NCBI GenBank assembly: GCA_003996215.1
Contig: QJPP01001842.1
Coordinates: forward strand, 434,001-498,000
DNA length: 64,000 nucleotides
From: Jaltomata sinuosa
Taxonomy: Eukaryota; Streptophyta; Magnoliopsida; Solanales; Solanaceae
Reading direction: 5' to 3'
Below are positions 11,353-23,815 of this stretch, piece after piece (within the stretch, counting starts at the first letter, position 1; each line of letters starts with the position of its first letter). The position numbers and the translations under genes are program-made. The notes under the pieces were generated by a model. It searched no databases. It was not told the origin of the DNA and saw nothing but the letters and a program-made list of their open reading frames with translations.

Positions 11353-12198
11353 CTTGAGTTGTTAGATAATTTTGATTATTAATTTGAAGTCACCTTGAGA
11401 GTACTTGATTCTTTTACTTTTGTGTGTTGTGATTAAGCAGGCTAGCCTATAAACGAGGCTGAAGATAACAAGAGCATTAACTGCTTCATGGAGGCCGATG
11501 AGGTTGAGCCTATGATGCATGGGGGTGTAGGTGCAATCTGCCTACTCTCCACGATGGGAAATTCTATCTTTCATATGACTAGCACCATGCTCCACTTAAT
11601 CAAAATAAAGGGCCTATTTAGTAGAGCAGCACACGAAGATACCAACAGGCATATTCAGAATTTTGTGGAGATTTGCCAACCGTTCATTTTTTAACATATC
11701 TCCCAAGTGTCCATCCGACTACGCCTATTCCCTTTTTCCTTGACGGGGGAAGCCACAACGTGGTTGGAAGAGTTGTCAGATGACTCTATCACATCTTGGG
11801 CTGAGTTGGTTGAGGCATTTACATCGAGATTCTTTCCTCCATCTCGAATGATAAATCTAAGAGATAAGATTACCAACTTTAGGAAGCTCCCAAATGAGCC
11901 TCTACATGAAGTTTGGATAAGGTTCAAAAAGAAGCTTCTCTTGTGCCCGAACCATGAGTTGTCGAACAACGTATTGCTACAAAGCTTCTATCAGACGTTG
12001 AACTCTCTAAATAAGTCAGTGGCTGAAAACCTCAGAGGTGTAACCTTCATGGTCTTAGAATTTATCGTTGCCTCGACTTTGTTAGAGCGAATGACAAAAA
12101 CTAATCAAGCCTGGAATACGAGAGAAGCTGATGTACAAACTTTGGGAGGACCCTCATCCATCTTGGTTAATGAAATGAGGAAGAAGGATGAGGAGAGT

Positions 12199-14330
12199 TG
12201 TAACACCCCAGAACTTCCAAACCCAGACTTAGCTCAGAAAAACTAGAGGAAATAAAATTTTCAACAGTCAGCATAAACACGAGTCACTTCCACAAGCCGT
12301 GTAACCGTCCACGAGTCATGGACTCGATTCGTGGAACAAAGATCAGAGGACTGCTCCTTTGAAGTTCATCCCATGATTTGAGTCAACAGACCATAGAAGT
12401 TTCCGTGGACCGTAGAAATCATCCATGGAATCCTCCTAGCAGATGACTCCCAAGAACCACGATTGGGTTTCACAACCCGTGGAAGATTCCACGAGTCCTG
12501 AGCCCAACTCGTGGAACCAGTTCCAATATCCAGCACTAAGTCCTCAAGAACCATGAGTGGGTTCCATGACCCGTGGAGGTTTACACGAGTCGTGAACCCA
12601 ACTTGTGGAACCAGAGACCCAAGGATTTAAGCTCAGGAACCACGAGTGGGTTCCACACCCAGCGAAAGTTACCACGAGCCATGAACCCAACTCGTGGAAT
12701 CCATTCCAGTAGCTCTACTTTCAGGACCAGGAAGCCACATTAGGGTTCCACGAGCTGTGTAACTTTCCACGAGCCATAGAACGAGGTCGTGATCCCTGAG
12801 TCGCGAATTTCAGCAGCTTTTCTAATTATTTTCCAGGGGCATTCAAGACTTTTCCTACATCTATTAGTGCCTAACCTATGACATTTTGACTACTCTAAGA
12901 CTAATTAATTAGTCAATAAATAACTAAAACCTCTATTCTCCAAAAATCATCAGACTTAGAAAGAAAAAAATAAAAGAGGCGATAGTTTTTTCTCAAGAAC
13001 AAGCAGAGGTCTTCTTCAAGTTCATCCCCGAAATCATAGGGATTTCTCAGTAGTCTCTTCACCAGGTTAGCGGGATTTCACTAGTGAGTTCCTTTCACCC
13101 ATTAGGTCCCTAGATTTCAGTCAGTTCCTCAGTTTTTTTATGAACTGTTCAGACCTAGGGTTTCTAAATCATAGGGATTCATTGTAAGTCAGTTGTTGTA
13201 ACTTCCATGGTACCTATTTACATGTTCTTGGAGAATTAGCATAGTTTCTTGTATAAGACTCAGAAACACTAGCTTGTGTAAATTTCACTATGTCATAGAT
13301 TATGCTTGCTAGGCAGATTTGTCAGACAATCACGCTTCAAGAATTTGAATGCCATATCTTTCAGTATTTGTATGTTGCATTCTCAGGTTATATCAGTGTT
13401 TTGAGCTATCCAGTACTACAGTTGCATTTTTAGCTTTATATTCAGTTGAGAGTAAACTTAGCATCGAGCGGGTGAAGGTATGAAGGCTCACCTGCCAACT
13501 TAGGCTGAGACCTTTAGCAGCAATACCTGAGTCCTAGAACTACGACGCCACCATAGGTTCTAAAAGGGTCACCCATCAGATTAGGCTTGACACCCTTGTA
13601 CCTTGTGGACAATAGTTTAGTGGATCAACATCAGACTTGTTCATACCATTGGCAAGGTATGAACACCCTTCCATCCAGGGTTATAGGTTGGCCCCATAGT
13701 TAGTTCAACTTGGGGTATATAGGTGAATAGTATCTCCCACTGTTAGACTTATGTTGCATTGACCTTATATTCAGTTATTCAGCTCAACATGTGATATACT
13801 CATGATATTTATTTGGTCATTGCATCTCAGCTTACTTCTCAGATTATGCTTTAGTATATATATTTCCATGTTTAGTTATTATGTTGTTCAGCTTAGTCCA
13901 TATCCCGCATGCTCAGTACATTCGAAGTACTGACGCATACTTTTATGCTATATCATTTTATGATATAGTTTCAGACACTCAGCATCCAGATTGCGCTTAG
14001 TCGACTTCTAGTTCGTACTCAACAGCTTCAGTGGTGAGTCCTCATAGTTTGAGGATGATAGACATGCTTTAATTTCAGTATTTACTTTTCAGTTTCAGTC
14101 TTGTTAGAGTTAGCTAGGGGCATGTCACAATAACTCATATCAGTTAGAGGCTTTCAGACATAGACTAGATTCAAATTGAGTTGTTAGTGTTGTTTTCAGA
14201 TTGCATTATACTCTCTTATATATTTCATATATTCATACATGAAGTATGATTGTTCCCCCACTTCAGATATTAAATTGTTTTTAGCTTCCGCACAGTGCAT
14301 GTTTTAATTGAAATTGTTTTTAGTTTACAT
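12199..14330 (+). repeat. 5' LTR of element C, 3' end deleted
   Basis: It starts TGTAACACCCCAGAAC and follows LTR 19655-21875 to about 14330, where it jumps into integrase sequence. The last 100 or so bases of the LTR and the PBS are lost. A cluster of CCACGAGTCGTGG-type palindromes and half-sites spans about 12280-12790. No gene is present. Confidence 0.85.
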
Positions 14331-15174
14331 CTCATTTCTGTAAATCTTTCCAGAAAGGTCTTGGTACTCAGGTGAATCTCAGTACAACATTTCATCCGCA
14401 GATGGATGGTCAGGCTGAGCGTACCATTCAGACCTTGGAGGATATGTTGAGAGCTTGTGTGATCAATTTCAAGGGTAGTTGGGATGATCACCTACCTCTC
14501 ATAGAGTTTGCCTACAATAACAACTTCCATTCCAGCATTCAGATGGCCCCATATAAGGCCCTCTATGGGCGTAGATGTAGGTCACCTGTTTGTTGGTTCA
14601 AAGTAGGTGAAGCAGCTTTGATTGGACCACATTCGGTACATGAGGCTATGGAGAAAGTTTACTTATCAGAGATAGGCTAAAGACAGCTCAGAGCCATCAA
14701 AAATCTTATGCAGATGTTAGAAGAAGAGATTTAGAGTTTGAAATTGATGAGTGAGTTTTCCTGAAAGTGTCACCCATGAAGAGTGTGATGAGATTTGGAA
14801 AGAAAGGGAAGCTCATTCCCAGGTATGTAGGTCCTTACAAAATCCTGAAAAGGGTCGGTAGTGTAGCTTATGAGTTAGAATTGCTAGCAGAACTAGCAGT
14901 GGTTCATCCAGTCTTTCACATTTCCTTGCTGAAGAAGTGTGTGGGTGATCCGACAATGATAATACCCTTAGAGAGTGTGGGTGTGAAGGATAGCCTCACC
15001 TATGACGAGGTTCCGGTTGAGATTCTTGACCATCAGGTTCGTAGGTTGAGGAATAAAAAAGTCGCTTCGATTAAAGATTTGTCGAGGAATCAGTCCATAG
15101 AGGGAGCTACTTGGGAAGCAGAAGCGGCCATGATGTCCAAGTATCCTCACCTTTTTCCCTCCGAGTCAGTTTCA
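14331..15174 (+). pseudogene. Integrase C-terminal half of element D with chromodomain
   Basis: The frame enters the integrase core just before GLGTQVNLSTTFHP and keeps the catalytic Glu in DGQAERTIQTLEDML. After a frame change near 14670 the next segment (14767 on) has the GPY/F motif RFGKKGKLIPRYVGPYKIL. It is followed by VHPVFHISLLKKCVGDP and a chromodomain-like tail with VPVEILDHQVRRLR, GATWEAEAAMM and YPHLFPSE. Family knowledge: such tails target Tekay-type chromoviruses to heterochromatin. Both catalytic Asp residues were deleted, so the remnant is inactive. Confidence 0.85.
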
Positions 15175-15390
15175 GCTTTAGGTAAATGGCTTCTCTTCAG
15201 TCTCTCAGTGTACTCTTGTGAAATTCAGTCTCAGTACCTTATTCCATCAGTTTTCCTTACATTTCAGTATACTTGCATGTTTATGGAACTCAATTCAGTT
15301 AGATATTAGTTTCTAGTACTCAATTGGTAGGGATTGCAGCTCTTTCTCTCCAAACTCAATTGTTTAGTCTTCATTCAAGAACGAATGATC

Positions 15391-15405
15391 CCACGGGGGA
15401 GATAT
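15391..15405 (+). other. Polypurine tract of element D
   Basis: CCACGGGGGAGATAT immediately precedes the TG of the LTR. The matching tract in C (19641-19654) reads TAAGGGGGAGATAT. It would prime plus-strand DNA synthesis. Confidence 0.75.
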
Positions 15406-17527
15406 TGTAACACCCCAGAACTTCCAAGCCCAGACTAAGCTCAGAAAACCAGTAGAAAATAAAAATTTCAATTAAAGTTCAAGTTTCCAGGAATCACGGT
15501 ACTACGGACCGTAGTTTGAAACCATGGTCCGTCCTGTTCACTCGTAGTCCTAAGTTCCAGAGGACCCCAAAAAGGTAATAGAGAAGATGGGTCGAACGAC
15601 GGTCCATCCTTATGGATGACAGACCATCATCCACAACCGTAATCCATGACTCTAGTAGCCTAGGTGTTTTTCCCTAAGGACCATGGTTCAAACTGTGGAC
15701 CGTGGTTTGGAACCACGACTCGACCTGTCACACGTGGTTTCCATGAATCAGAGGACCCCCAGTTCCAGACCCAGGAACCACGAGTCATATGACGGATCGT
15801 CATTCAGAAGAATGGTACATCGTGTTGAGTCATAATTCCTAGGACCAGAGACCCCTAAACTCTTAGGCAGAACCATGACTCAGGTTGACGGTCCGTTGTT
15901 CAGAAGGACGGTCCGTCAACCAAGCCTGATCCCTGAAGCACAATTTTCTGCAGATTCTTTTAAACTTTCCCAGGGGTATTCGAGACTTTTCCTTTCTCTT
16001 TTAAGGCCTAAGCTATGTTGTTTTATGTCATATAAGCCTGATTTAAGTAGTCAAAACCTACCTTAAACATCTATTCTCCAAAATCTATCAAACTTTGAAA
16101 GAATAGAAACACAAAGGGCGACAATTTTCTCTCAAGAACAGGAAAAGGCCTTCATCAAGTTTAGCCCCAAAAATCAAGGATTTCTCCGTGGATTTCTTCA
16201 CCAGGTATGTGGGATTTCACTAGTGGGTTCCTTTCACACATTAGGTCCCTATATTCTAGTAAATCTTCAGTTTTCTCCAGGCATGTTTCAGACCTAGGGT
16301 TCCTAAATCTTAGGAAATTATTGTAATTCAGTTCTTACAACTTTTATGGTATTGATCACATGTTTGTTGGAGAATTAGTACAGTTTCATGAACAATGCTC
16401 AGAAACCCTAACTTGTAGATAATCTAGTATTTCATGAATTTGACCTGTTAGGTAGAACAATTTTATGCCCATGCTTCAGAAATTGAATGTTATAACCTTC
16501 AGTATATTTATGTTGCATTCTCGGTCAGTTACCAGCATTTTGAGATATTCCTTGTTTCAGTATATTGTCCTTAGATTCAGTGGGAGTAGACTTAGTACCA
16601 AGCAGACTAGGGGATGAGGCCTTAGCTATCAGTTTAGGATATGACCTTTAGTAGCCGGCCCCAAGTCCTAAAACTACGACGCCACCGTAGATTTAAAGGA
16701 GTCAGTTGTCAAACTAAGTTGTACCTCCTTGTCCCTTATGGACATCAGTAGTGGATCCAAGTCATACTTGTTCGTACCCTTGGCAAGGTATGAACACCCT
16801 CCCATCCAGGGTCATGGTTGGCCCCATAGTTAGCTCAACTTAGGGTATGTCGGTTATTAGTGTCTCCCACATTCAGATTCATGTGCATTGACCTTGTATC
16901 CAGTATTTATGTTCAGTATTCAGTACAACATGCTATTTTATGATTTATACTTGGTCATTTCTTTCAGTTCAGTTTTGTTGTAGTATATCTATCTTCATGT
17001 TCAGTTCTATATTGCCCAACTTTGTATATATATCCTGCATGCTCAGTACATTCAAAGTACTGATGCATACCTTTGTGTTATATCGTTTTATGATGTAGGT
17101 TCAGGCACTCAGCATCTAGACCGCGCCTAGCTCGGTTCCCCAGTTCGTACTCAGCAGTCTAGTGGTGAGTCCTCATTAGTTTGAGGGCAATAAACATGCC
17201 TCATTTCAGTATTTACCTTCAGTTTTAGATTTGTAGAGTTAGCTAAGGGAATGTCCCAGCAACTCATATTCAGTTAGATGGCTTTCAGACATAGACTAGA
17301 CTCTACTCAGCAGTCGTTAGTGTTGTTTTCAGTCAGCACTAAACCATATCCATTTCAGATTTGTTGGGCTCTTTCCTTGCTTTAAGATATTAAATTTCTT
17401 TAGTTTCCACACAGTACATATCTCTAAACTAGTTTTACATAGATATGCCATGCCATGGGTTAGCTTGAGGTCACTTGTGACACTAAGCACCGTGTTGCAT
17501 CTAGGGGGGTAGCTTCGGGGCATGACA
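15406..17527 (+). repeat. 3' LTR of element D (2122 bp)
   Basis: TGTAACACCC to GGGGCATGACA, complete TG...CA ends. Flanking parts align with the C LTRs, but the U3 cluster (about 15490-15935) uses ACGGACCGT cores, for example CTACGGACCGTAG near 15503 and GACGGTCCGTCAA near 15915, instead of CCACGAGTCGTGG. No gene is present. Confidence 0.85.
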
Positions 17528-17890
17528 AGATCGGCCTAGGTTGTGTTTTGTGCAGCAGAGTAAGGTCATAGCTTATGCTACCAGACAACTTAAGATCCAT
17601 GAGAAGAACTACCCAACTCATGATTTAGAGCTTGCAGCAGTTCTATTTTCCCTAAAGATTTGGAGACTTTACTTGTATGGTGTTCATGTTGATGTATTCG
17701 AAGATCATAAGAGCCTCCAATATGTGTTCACCCAGAAAGAGTTGAATCTGTGTCAGAGGAGATGGCTTGAGTTCCTCTAGGATTATGATATGAATGTGCT
17801 CTACCATCGGGGTAAGTCCAACATAGTGGTTGATGCTCTTAGGAGACTGTATATGGGTAGTGTGTCACATGTCGAGGAAAAGAAGAAATA
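17528..17890 (+). pseudogene. RNase H domain of element C
   Basis: The frame starts abruptly at the D LTR edge, inside the motif containing the first catalytic Asp, which is lost. The Glu in HDLELAAV and the Asp in FEDHKSLQYVF are present. The final motif reads VVDALRRLYM, keeping its Asp although ADALSR is altered. A TAG follows WLEFL. The rest of C's RT upstream was removed by the deletion linked to D. Confidence 0.8.
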
Positions 17891-18059
17891 ATTATCCAGA
17901 GAGGTTCATCAGCTTTCTCGCTTAGGAGTTTGCCTCATGACATGTCTGATGGTGCTGTGATAGTCCAGAATGGATCAGAATCTTCATTGGTAGTGGAGGT
18001 TAAGGAGAAATAGGATAGTGACCCTATATTGCTTCAGCTGAAGGGTGTAGTTCATCAGT

Positions 18060-19420
18060 AGAGAATTGAGGTTTTCTCCCAAGGGGGAAATAGTGTGCTT
18101 CGTTATCAGGGTTGCTTATGTGTTGCTAAGGTGGGTGAGTTGAGGCAGTAGATCCTGACAGAAGCCCATAATTCCAGATATTCAATTCATCCAGGTGCCA
18201 CTAAGATGTACCATGATCTACGGGAAGTCTATTGGTGGAACGACATGAAGAGGGACATCACCAATTTTATGGCTAAGTGTCCCAACTGTCAGCAGGTTAA
18301 AGTAGAACATCAGAAACCAGGAGGTGTGACTCAGGAGATTAGCATTCCTACTTGGAAGTAGGAAGTGGTCAACATGGATTTCATTATGGGATTACCTCGT
18401 ACTCACAGACAACATGACTCCATTTGGGTGATAGAGGACAAAGTCACTAAGTCAACTCACTTCTTGGTAGTCAAAACTACAGATTCAGCGGAGGATTATG
18501 CCAGACTCTACATCAGCAAGATAGTCAGGCTACATAGGGTTCCCTTGTCTATCATCTCAGATAGGGGTCCTCAATTTATGTCTAATTTCTGTAAGTCTTT
18601 TCAAAAAGGTCTTGGTACTCAGGTGAATCTTAGCATGACATTTCATCTGCAGACGGATGGTCAGGCAGAGCATACCATTCAGAACTTAGAAGACATGTTG
18701 AGGGCTTGTGTGATCAATTTCAAAGGTAGTTAGGATGATCACTACCTCTCATCGAGTTTGCCTACAATAACAGTTTTCACTCCAGTATTCAGATGGCCCC
18801 ATATGAGGCACTTTATGGGCGTAGATACAAATCACCGGTTGGTTGGTTTGAAGTAGGTGAAGCAGCCTTGATTGGACCAGATTCGGTCCATGAGGCTATG
18901 GAGAAAGTTTAGCTCATCAGAGATAGACTAAAGACAACTCATAGTTGTCAAAAGTACTATGCAGATGTGAGGAGAAGGGACTTAGAGTTTGAAATCAATG
19001 ATTAGTTTTTCTTGAAAGTGTCACCCATGAAGGGGGTAATGAGATTTGGCAAGAAAGGGAAGCTTAGTCCTAGGTATGTAGGTCCTTACAAAATCCTGAA
19101 AAGAGTTGGTAATGTGGCCTATGAGTTAGAGTTGCTAGCAAAATTAGCAGCGGTTCATCCAGTCTTTCACATTTTCTTGTTGAAGAAGTGTGTGGGGGAC
19201 CCAACATCGATAGTACCTTTAGAGAGTGTGGCTATGAAGGATAGCCTCACCTATGAGGAGGTTCCAGTTGAGATCCTTGATCGTCAGGTTTGTAGATTGA
19301 GAAATATGAAGTTGCTTCAATAAAGGTGTTGTTGAGGAACCAGTCCGTAGAGGGAGCTACTTAGGAAGCAGAATCAGCCATGATAGCCAAGTACCCTTAC
19401 CTCTTTTTTTTTGATCCAGT
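18060..19420 (+). pseudogene. Integrase of element C
   Basis: The zinc finger SIHPGATKMYHDL...KCPNCQQ is followed by the core with all three catalytic acids: Asp in NMDFIMGL, Asp in IISDRGPQF and Glu in DGQAEHTIQNLED. The open piece 18365-18733 covers this core. Stops break the frame before 18365 and after INFKGS. The GPY/F part (19012-19323) has RFGKKGKLSPRYVGPYKIL and VPVEILDRQVCRLR, and a frameshift then disturbs the chromodomain tail. It is the best-preserved Tekay-type integrase core in the window but cannot be translated whole. Confidence 0.85.
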
Positions 19421-19640
19421 TTCAGCTTGAGGTAATAGTCTCTCCCTAGTCTCTCAGTTAACTCTTGTGTAATTCAGTTTCAGTACCTTGTTCCCTAAGT
19501 TATCCTTGCATGTCAAAATATTTTCATGTTCATGGAACTTAGTTCAGTTAGGTAACAATTTCTAGTACTCAGTTGGTAGGGATGCAGCTCTTTCCCTCTA
19601 AACTCAGCTTGTTTAGTCTTCATTCGAGGGAGAATGATCC

Positions 19641-19654
19641 TAAGGGGGAGATAT
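19641..19654 (+). other. Polypurine tract of element C
   Basis: TAAGGGGGAGATAT abuts the 3' LTR start at 19655. Confidence 0.75.
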
Positions 19655-21875
19655 TATAACACCCTATAACTTCCAAGCCCAGAAAAACAAGAGGAAATAA
19701 AAATTTTCAACTTTCAGCATAACCATGAGTCACTTCCATGAGCCGTGGAACAGTGCACGAGTCATGGACTGGACTCGTGGAACAAAGATCAGAGGACTGC
19801 TCCTCTGAAGTTCATCCTAGGACATGAGTCAACGGACCGTAAAAGTTTCAATGGACCGTAGAAGTTTCCACGGACCATAGAACTTGTCTTTGGAATCCTC
19901 TTAGTATATGACTCCCAGGAACCACGATTGGGTTTCACGACCCGTGAAAGTTTCCGTGAGTCATGAGCCCAACTGGCGAAACCAGTTCCAGTAGCCAGCA
20001 CTAAGTCCACAGGAACCATGAGTGGGTTCCACAGCCCATGGAGGTTTACACAAGTCGTGAACCTAATCCCTGGAACTAATCTTCAGAGAGCCAAAGATTT
20101 CAGCCCAGGAACCACGAGTGGGTTCCATGACTTATGGAAGTTTCCACGATCCGTGAACCCAACTCGTGGAATCCATTCTAGTAGCTCTCTTTTCAGGAGA
20201 AGGAAGCCACGATAGGGTTCCACGAGTCATGTAACTTTCCACGAGCCGTAGAATCAGGTTGTGATCCCTGAGTCGCGAATATCAGTAGCTTTTCTAATTA
20301 TTTTCCAAGGGCATTCCAGACTTTCCCTACATCTATTAATGCCTAAGCTATGACGCTTTGACTACTCTAAGCCTAATTAATTAGACAATAACTACCTAAA
20401 ACCTCTATTCTCCTAAAATCATCAGACTTAGAAAGAAAAGAAACAAAAGAGGCGACAGTTTTCTCTCAAGAACAAGCAGAGGTCTTCTTCAAGTTCAGCC
20501 CCAAAATCTAAGGTATTTCTCAGTAGTCTCTTCACCAGGTATGTGGGATTTCACTAGTGGGTTCCTATCACCCATTAGGTCCCTAGATTTCAGTCATATC
20601 CTCAGTTTTTCCATAAACTGTTCAGACCTAGGGTTCCTAAATCTTAGGGATTCATTGTAAGTCAGTTGTTGTAACTTCCATGGTACATATTTACATGTTC
20701 TTGGAGAATTAGCATAGTTTCTTGTATAAGGCTCAGAAACCCTAGCTTGTGTAAATTTCACTATGTCATAGGTTATGCTTGCTAGGCAGATTTGTCAGAT
20801 AATCATGCTTCAGGAATTCGAATGCCATATCTTTCAGTATTTGTATTTTGCATTCTCAGGTTATATGAGTTTTTTGAGCTATCCAGTACTATAGTTAAAT
20901 TTTTTGCTTTATATTCAGTTAGGAGTAAACTTAGCACCGAGCGGGCAAAGGGATGAAGGCTCACCTGCCAGCTTAGGTTGAGACCTTTAGCAGCGATCCC
21001 TGAGTCCCAGAACTACGACACCACCGTAGATTCTAAAGGGTCACCCGTCAGATTAGGCTTGATACCCTTGTCCCTTGTGGAAGACAATTTAGTGGATCCA
21101 CATCAGACTTGTTTGTACCCTTGGAAAGGTATGAACACCCTTCCATCCAGGGTTATAGGTTAGCCCCATAGTTAGCTCAACTTGGGGTTTGTCGGTTAAT
21201 AGTATCTCCCACAATCAGACTCATATTGCACTGACTTTATATTCAGTTGTTCAGCTCAACATGTGATATACTCATGATATTTATTTGGTCATTGCATCTC
21301 AACTTACTTCTCAGTTTATGCTTTAGTATATATATTTCCATGTTCAGTTATTATGTTGTTCAACTTAGTCCATATCCCGCATGCTCAGTATATTCTAAGT
21401 ACTGACACATACTTTTGCGCTCCATCATTTTATGATGTAGGTTCAGGCGCTCAACATCCAGATCTCTCTTAGTCGATTTCCAGTCCGTACTCAGCAGCTT
21501 TAGTGGTGAGTCCTCACAGTTCAAGGACGATAGAAATGCTTTACTTTCAATATTTACTTTTTCAGTTTCAGTCTTGTTAGAGTTAGCTAGGGGTATGTCC
21601 CAGCAACTCATATCAGTTAGAGGCTTTCAAATATAGACTAGATTCAGCTTGAGTTGTTAGGGTTATTTTCAGACTGCATTATACTCTCTTATATATTTCA
21701 TATATTCAGACATTTTGGGTTGTTCCCCCACTTCAGATATTAAATTATTTTTAGCATCCGCACCGTGCATATTTTAATTGAAATTGTATAGATATGCCAT
21801 GCCATGGGTTAGCTTGGGGTCACTTGTGACACTAAGCACCATATTGCGTCTAGGGGGTAGCCTCGGGGCATGACA
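19655..21875 (+). repeat. 3' LTR of element C (2221 bp)
   Basis: Begins TATAACACCC, the TG having become TA, and ends GGGGCATGACA. The palindrome cluster is at about 19720-20260, with motifs such as CCATGAGTGGG and CCACGATCCGTG. Downstream AT-rich parts match LTRs 12199 and 15406. No gene is present. Confidence 0.85.
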
Positions 21876-22474
21876 AAGGTGATGAGACAATGGCCAAAAT
21901 GATAACACAAATTGATCTAATGGCCAAGTATGTGATGGGAGCGGGTGGTGCTAAAACAGTGAATGCAGTGAGTACACCAGAAATCAAAGCGAGTGATGAT
22001 GAATTAATGATAGTAGTTGATGGCAAACTGTGCTTTGTATCGGCGAGTTCTCATCCTGGGAATTATCGCCCGAGGGAGGAGAACCAAGGTTGGATTTGAG
22101 ACAAAGAAAGAGACGGAAATTGGCGGGATAGAGATAACGATGGTGATCATTTCAACCACCGGAGTTCGAATCCCTATATTCCTCCGAAGAAGGAAGACTC
22201 TCTCTACCAATCAGACACAAGCAACCCCGGCCATTCCAAGTTGAAGGACATGTTGTCCTTGGTTCTTAAAAAGGTGGACACCATAAATATGGGAGTACGT
22301 GAGCTAAAGAGTAAAGTCTCAACACTTCACCAAATTGTGAGCTCCCACTCAGCCTCGATCAAGCATCTTGAGGCCCAAATAAACCACCTCTCAAGCCAAA
22401 TGAACTCGAGGATGAAAGGGACGTTGCCTAGCGACACCATCACCAACCCAAAGAATGATTGATTGAGGTAGTAT

Positions 22475-22522
22475 CGTCGTGCCGCGACGTTAAATCAAGT
22501 GCTTCTTGGGAGGCAACCCAAG
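22475..22522 (+). promoter_or_regulatory. Boundary hairpin cassette of B
   Basis: Twelve bases after the gag stop, CGTCGTGCCGCGACG (22475-22489) forms a 5-bp stem. After exactly 15 bases, CTTGGGAGGCAACCCAAG (22505-22522) forms a 6-bp stem. The same pair with the same 15-base spacing lies after the ORF of E and after integrase of F. Function is unknown. Confidence 0.7.
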
Positions 22523-22836
22523 TTTCTTTATTTATTTTTTGGTTATCTTTTGTTGTTTTTGGTGTGTTTGTAGGGAATGCAGGGATGAAAATATGGACAA
22601 GAATAAGCAGGGCAAAAACTGGGTTGTGCGGCGGACTGTGCATCGGACCGCACAAGCAATTATGCATGTCACACAGTGCACTGCATGCCAAAACAGATTG
22701 CCTTAAGGAATTTGAAATTTTGGAGGCGATGTGCACTGGGCTGTGCGGACCGCACGAGCCCATGTGCGCGTCGCACCTCTATCACATGGCAAGGCAGATG
22801 CCTTGACAAACTATGGGAGAAAAAAAGGGATGATGT
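22523..22836 (+). other. B internal noncoding segment with palindromes, interrupted by E
   Basis: No gene. From about 22618 to 22780 it carries motifs such as GTGCGGACCGCAC (near 22741) and CATCGGACCGCACAAG. These are of the same type as the cluster in B's own U3. After E is removed, the segment continues at 28602 with more of the same motifs. Confidence 0.6.
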
Positions 22837-23741
22837 GTGTTGCATCCTTTCGCATACGCAAGTGTACGCGGTCGTACAAGTAATATAGGATTTTAAGTCC
22901 AGATATCGTACCCACAGGGACTTGTCAATTAACTATTTACTAAATTAAATTAATTCTATTTATTTATTCAAGTAGAAAAATACAAATTATATTATGAATT
23001 AACTAAACTAAAAAGAAAAATAAACTAACTAATTAATGAGCAGTTAACCAGACGAAGAACAAATTTTTACGTAATCAATGAGATGAAATCGATCTAGGAT
23101 TATGGATTCGCTAGAAATCATGTTGAGTAATCAATTGAACTGATTCTGATTTTTTATCGGGTTACTAGTTGCGGGTTAATTTTAACCATATTGAGCGTTT
23201 TGCCAACAACTCTAGGTCTCCTTGACTATTCGTAACGCCTATATACCTATGGTCGTCGGTCGATAGTGAAGGACATGTAGTTTCTCTTCCGTATCAACTA
23301 AGCAAGGCTAACGGGTATATTCCTATCCACATTAGCAAATCGTTCCTCTTTCCCTATAAGGTTCACAATCAAGTCCTACTTTTTCTTATTACACACGCAA
23401 ATTCTTTATTCCTAGTTCAATTTACGCGCCACAAATAGTATTTGAATGGTGATCAAGCAAACAAATTACTAATTAAGCCCAAGAAAAAGTAAACACGAGC
23501 CGTAGCACGACGATAGATATCTTAACAAATCAATTAAAGCTCATACGACAACAATCATGAAGCTACCATAATCCTAGATGAGAATTTTAACCCCACATAG
23601 ACATGGAGAAATTACAACAAATCATCCAAAGAAAAACATAAAAAATAAATAATAGAGAAAAAAAGATAGAATCAGTTTGCCTCCACGGCGGCTCTTAGCT
23701 CTCCTTAGGTCAAAAGTTATGTAAAAATTATGTTTAGGATG

Positions 23742-23749
23742 TATTTATA
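23742..23749 (-). promoter_or_regulatory. TATA box of E 3' LTR
   Basis: TATAAATA on the minus strand. The right LTR has the same box at 28047-28054, and the F LTR also uses TATAAATA (55046-55053). Confidence 0.6.
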
Positions 23750-23815
23750 GAATACCAAAAAGTCGGAACTTTTATAAACCAAATCCAAACTGAACTAGGA
23801 GAATTTTCCGGTAAG

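Larger units (their letters stand above)
14331..17527 (+). mobile_element. Element D: 3' remnant of a second Tekay-like element
   Basis: It keeps integrase core to chromodomain, a purine tract and an intact LTR (15406-17527). Its LTR differs from C's mainly in the palindrome cluster. Right of the LTR, C's RNase H resumes, with AGATC as the 5-base flank. D therefore inserted into C upstream of RNase H, and a later deletion joined C's 5' LTR to D's integrase. Confidence 0.75.
12199..21875 (+). mobile_element. Element C: Tekay/Del-like chromovirus inserted in B gag
   Basis: Two closely related 2.2-kb LTRs (12199-14330, truncated, and 19655-21875) enclose RNase H and integrase of C plus remnant D. 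The 5-bp flanks are AGAGT and AAGGT. They differ at two positions, but deleting one copy restores B's gag frame exactly, so they are probably a decayed target duplication. C's gag, protease and RT are missing, lost in the deletion that also removed the 5' part of D. Confidence 0.8.
11488..22462 (+). pseudogene. gag of element B, split by element C
   Basis: The exon-like parts are 11488-12198 and 21881-22462. The frame is continuous across the C insertion once C and one target duplication are removed. Only two in-frame stops remain: TAA at 11692 and TGA at 22097. The first part is a Retrotrans_gag core with NRHIQNFVEICQPF, LRLFPFSLTGEATTWL and FTSRFFPPSRM. The second has TMAKMITQIDLMAKYVMGAG and a C-terminal heptad-like coil around KKVDTINMGVRELKSKV. 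Family knowledge places this with Athila Gag. In autonomous relatives the frame runs on into protease after the LPSDT motif; here it stops at 22460 and the boundary hairpins follow at once. Confidence 0.85.

Noticed and set aside
22440..22888. Overlapping open frames on both strands just after B gag
   Set aside because: Their Cys/His content comes from translating the GTGCGGACCGCAC palindromes; nothing else supports coding.
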